NCBI GenBank assembly: GCA_964557575.1
Contig: CAZLBC010000003.1
Span: 62,001 to 126,000 of the forward strand
Source: CAZLBC01 sp964557575
Lineage (GTDB): Bacteria > Planctomycetota > Phycisphaerae > SM23-33
Reading direction: 5' to 3'
Length of the DNA stretch: 64,000 bases
Both the position numbers and the translations under genes were made by a program. Below the pieces are notes generated by a model. It ran no database searches and had not been told where the DNA came from. It saw only the letters and a list, made by a program, of their open reading frames with translations. This document shows positions 62,140-64,000 of this stretch, in pieces. Numbering within the stretch: the first letter of the stretch is position 1; each line of letters opens with the position of its first letter.

Positions 62140-63459
62140 ATGATCAAACGGCGCTCATTTCTCAAATCAGGTGCGGTTTCCGGCGCGGGTGCACTCACGT
62201 TGCATTCCGGTATTTTCGGCAAGGAAAAGTCGCCGAACGGCAAGTTGAACATCGCCGTTATCGGTGTCGGCGGGCGCGGCAGGGCGGACACGAACGGCGT
62301 CAAGAGCGAAAATATCGTCGCCCTCTGCGATGTCAACAAGAAGAATCTCGCGGCTGCGGCAAAGCGATTCCCGAAGGCCAAGACCTACAAGGACTGGCGA
62401 AAGTGCCTGGAGCAGAAGGATATCGATGCCGTGGTGTGCGCCACCACCGACCACACGCACGCCTTCGTCAGCACCTGGGCACTGAACCGCGACAAGCACG
62501 TGTACTGCGAAAAGCCGCTGGCGCGTTCGGTCGAGGAAGCCAGGACGGTGCGCGAAGCGTACCTCAAGAAAAAAGACAAGCTCGCCACGCAGATGGGTAC
62601 CCAGATACACGCCTCCGATAATTTCAGGCGGATCGTCGAACTCGTAAAGGCCGGCGCCATCGGTGCGGTGCAGGAATGCCGGGCCTGGTGCAGCCGGACC
62701 CCGAAGGGAGGCAGTTATTTTCCCGCGAAGGGTCCGGTGCCCGACCACATCGACTGGGACCTGTGGATCGGCCCCGCGCCCATGCATCCGTTCAATCCGG
62801 AATACCTGAAGGGGTGCCTGGCGTGGAACCGTTTCTGGGACTTCGGCGCCGGGCAGATCGGCGACATGGGCAGCCATGTCATGGATCTTGGCTACTGGGC
62901 CCTTGATCTGCGTTTCCCGACGACCTGCACCGCTTCCGGCAGCAACCCCGAGAAGCCCCACCCCGATACCTGTCCGATACAACTCAGGGCCGAGTGGGAT
63001 CACCCGGCCAACGACTGGCGGCCGGCGGTCAAGGTCTACTGGTACGACGGCGGCTTGAAGCCGGGAATGCCGCTGAAGGCGCTTGATCGCAAGGGACTCT
63101 TCAAGGGTGTGTTGTTCAAGGGCGACAAGGGCGCGCTTCTGGGCGATTACGGTTTCCGGATCCTCATGCCCCGCGGTGATATGACCCACTACGAGGCGCC
63201 GACGAAGAAGGAAGATTTGATACCGCCCTCGCCCGGCCATCACCAGGAGTGGATAAACGGCTGCAAGACCGGCAGCCCGACCCTCTGCAACTTCGACTAC
63301 TCCGGCGCGCTCATAGAACACAATCTGCTGTCGCTGGTAGCCTACCGCGTCGGTAAGAAACTCGAGTGGGACGCGAAGAAGCTGAAGGCGACGAACTGCC
63401 CCGAGGCCGACCAGTATATCAGGCTGAAGTACCGCGAAGGATGGGTCCTCAATGGATAA
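62140..63459 (+). CDS. Gfo/Idh/MocA-family oxidoreductase with Tat signal
   Basis: This 439-residue protein has a Tat leader (KRRSFLKSGAVSGAGAL, RR at 4-5). A Rossmann NAD(P)-binding domain follows with LNIAVIGVGGRGRAD (about 36-50) and the Gfo/Idh motif YCEKPLARSVEEA (about 122-134). The C-terminal alpha/beta domain has WDFGAGQIGDMGSHVMDLGYWALDL, the planctomycete-type signature. Tat export of such dehydrogenases is typical of planctomycete sugar-catabolism loci. The substrate is unknown. GGGAGAG precedes the ATG. The gene overlaps the next by 8 bases. Confidence 0.9.
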   Translation: MIKRRSFLKSGAVSGAGALTLHSGIFGKEKSPNGKLNIAVIGVGGRGRADTNGVKSENIVALCDVNKKNLAAAAKRFPKAKTYKDWRKCLEQKDIDAVVCATTDHTHAFVSTWALNRDKHVYCEKPLARSVEEARTVREAYLKKKDKLATQMGTQIHASDNFRRIVELVKAGAIGAVQECRAWCSRTPKGGSYFPAKGPVPDHIDWDLWIGPAPMHPFNPEYLKGCLAWNRFWDFGAGQIGDMGSHVMDLGYWALDLRFPTTCTASGSNPEKPHPDTCPIQLRAEWDHPANDWRPAVKVYWYDGGLKPGMPLKALDRKGLFKGVLFKGDKGALLGDYGFRILMPRGDMTHYEAPTKKEDLIPPSPGHHQEWINGCKTGSPTLCNFDYSGALIEHNLLSLVAYRVGKKLEWDAKKLKATNCPEADQYIRLKYREGWVLNG

Positions 63460-64000
63460 TCTCAGCAGGAGGCGGTTTCTGGCGATTGCCGGGACGGCGA
63501 CCGGTATGGCCGTCGGCGGCAGCCGCGGCGCCGCGGCATTCAGGACGACGCTCAAGAAGGCACTGATCACCCGGAAGATCGACGCGGCCGGCATGGCACA
63601 GATGAAGGCCGCGGGTTTCGACGGCGTGGAGTGCGGGGCGTGGGATGTGACTCCCGCCGATGCGGCAGCGGGCCGGTCCCTGGCCGAAAAGGTGGGGATG
63701 CGGATTCATTCGGTCCTGCGCGGCTGGGTAAATTTCAACAACAGCAAAAAGGTCTCTTCGGATATCGCGTCGGTGGAAACGGCCCTCGCATCCGCCGCCG
63801 CGTACGGGGCCGACGCGATACTGCTGGTGCCCTGCAGGGTCGGGACCAGGGCGATCCCGAAGCCCTGGGAATTCGATATCGCGTTCGACGCAAAGACCGG
63901 TCATGTCAGCCGGGTGGTGCGGGGGGACAATGCCCCGTACAAGGAATATATCGAAGCCCAGAATGAGGCAACTGATGCCACGAGAGAAGCCCTGCAGAAA
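63452..64000 (+). CDS. Tat-exported sugar phosphate isomerase/epimerase-like protein, 3' partial
   Basis: The frame starts at ATG 63452, overlapping the oxidoreductase gene by 8 bases, and runs open to the end of the window (183 codons). It has a Tat leader (SRRRFLAIAGTATG), then a TIM-barrel sugar isomerase-like start (MAQMKAAGFDGVECG, then VGMRIHSVLRGWVNF, then AYGADAILLVPCRVG). Homologous isomerase/epimerases are common next to Gfo/Idh/MocA proteins in planctomycetes. It is truncated by the window edge, not broken. Confidence 0.85.
   Translation, partial: MDNLSRRRFLAIAGTATGMAVGGSRGAAAFRTTLKKALITRKIDAAGMAQMKAAGFDGVECGAWDVTPADAAAGRSLAEKVGMRIHSVLRGWVNFNNSKKVSSDIASVETALASAAAYGADAILLVPCRVGTRAIPKPWEFDIAFDAKTGHVSRVVRGDNAPYKEYIEAQNEATDATREALQK

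Noticed and set aside
62167..63594. 475-codon antisense frame opposite the Gfo/Idh/MocA gene
   Set aside because: The plus strand has a Tat leader and a complete family signature.

Overview
The window is GC-rich (about 60 percent by eye, not computed), gene-dense chromosomal DNA from a Gram-negative bacterium, most likely of the PVC group (Planctomycetota, perhaps Phycisphaerae-like). I infer this from an ECF sigma factor followed by a FecR-LamG protein, Tat-signal Gfo/Idh/MocA and sugar-isomerase proteins, a secreted FAD-dependent oxidoreductase with carbohydrate-binding-like modules, McsA/McsB, several SPFH proteins, and LPS-core genes. No rRNA, tRNA, CRISPR array or complete insertion sequence was seen. 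No gap without a gene exceeds 300 bases; the largest is 16337-16596.

Layout. Positions 2-9934 (+) hold a Tad/Flp pilus locus: TadG-like, TadE-like, an unknown membrane protein, CpaB, an FHA-CpaF fusion, TadB, TadC and a second FHA protein. Positions 10024-13431 hold a lipid-sugar group: an ArnT/PMT-like transferase, a stand-alone LpxB N-terminal-domain protein and a polyprenyl-phosphate-type GT2. gyrA (13604-16336) follows, then a 146-bp mobile-element-like palindrome. Positions 16597-23975 (-) are a tightly packed series: gpmI, larC, a GT2, leuC, a double-domain NDK and an MBL hydrolase. Positions 24199-33031 (+) carry the ECF sigma factor and FecR-LamG pair, a 946-residue secreted protein of unknown function, a secreted FAD oxidoreductase sharing a module with it, and an exported transglutaminase-like protein.

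Positions 33050-37348 (-) carry ahbC and ahbD (siroheme-dependent heme synthesis) and a polytopic membrane protein. rnpA and yidD (+) meet a LOG-family gene (-). Positions 39051-43703 (+) are an LPS-core/lipid operon: a lipin-like exported protein, heptosyltransferase, WaaP-like kinase, GT4 and PlsY. Positions 43765-46194 (-) carry mcsA, mcsB and a sugar isomerase. A metal P-type ATPase and a lone ABC-2-like permease follow.

The most unusual region is 49956-60097 (+): a six-gene operon of three SPFH proteins (one with about seven membrane segments), an ABC ATPase with a long acidic tail, its permease with a large extracytoplasmic insert, and a 684-residue exported protein of unknown function. 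It looks like a membrane-microdomain-linked ABC system. The window ends with fucI (-), divergent from a Gfo/Idh/MocA oxidoreductase and a truncated sugar-isomerase gene (+), a probable deoxy-sugar catabolic locus.
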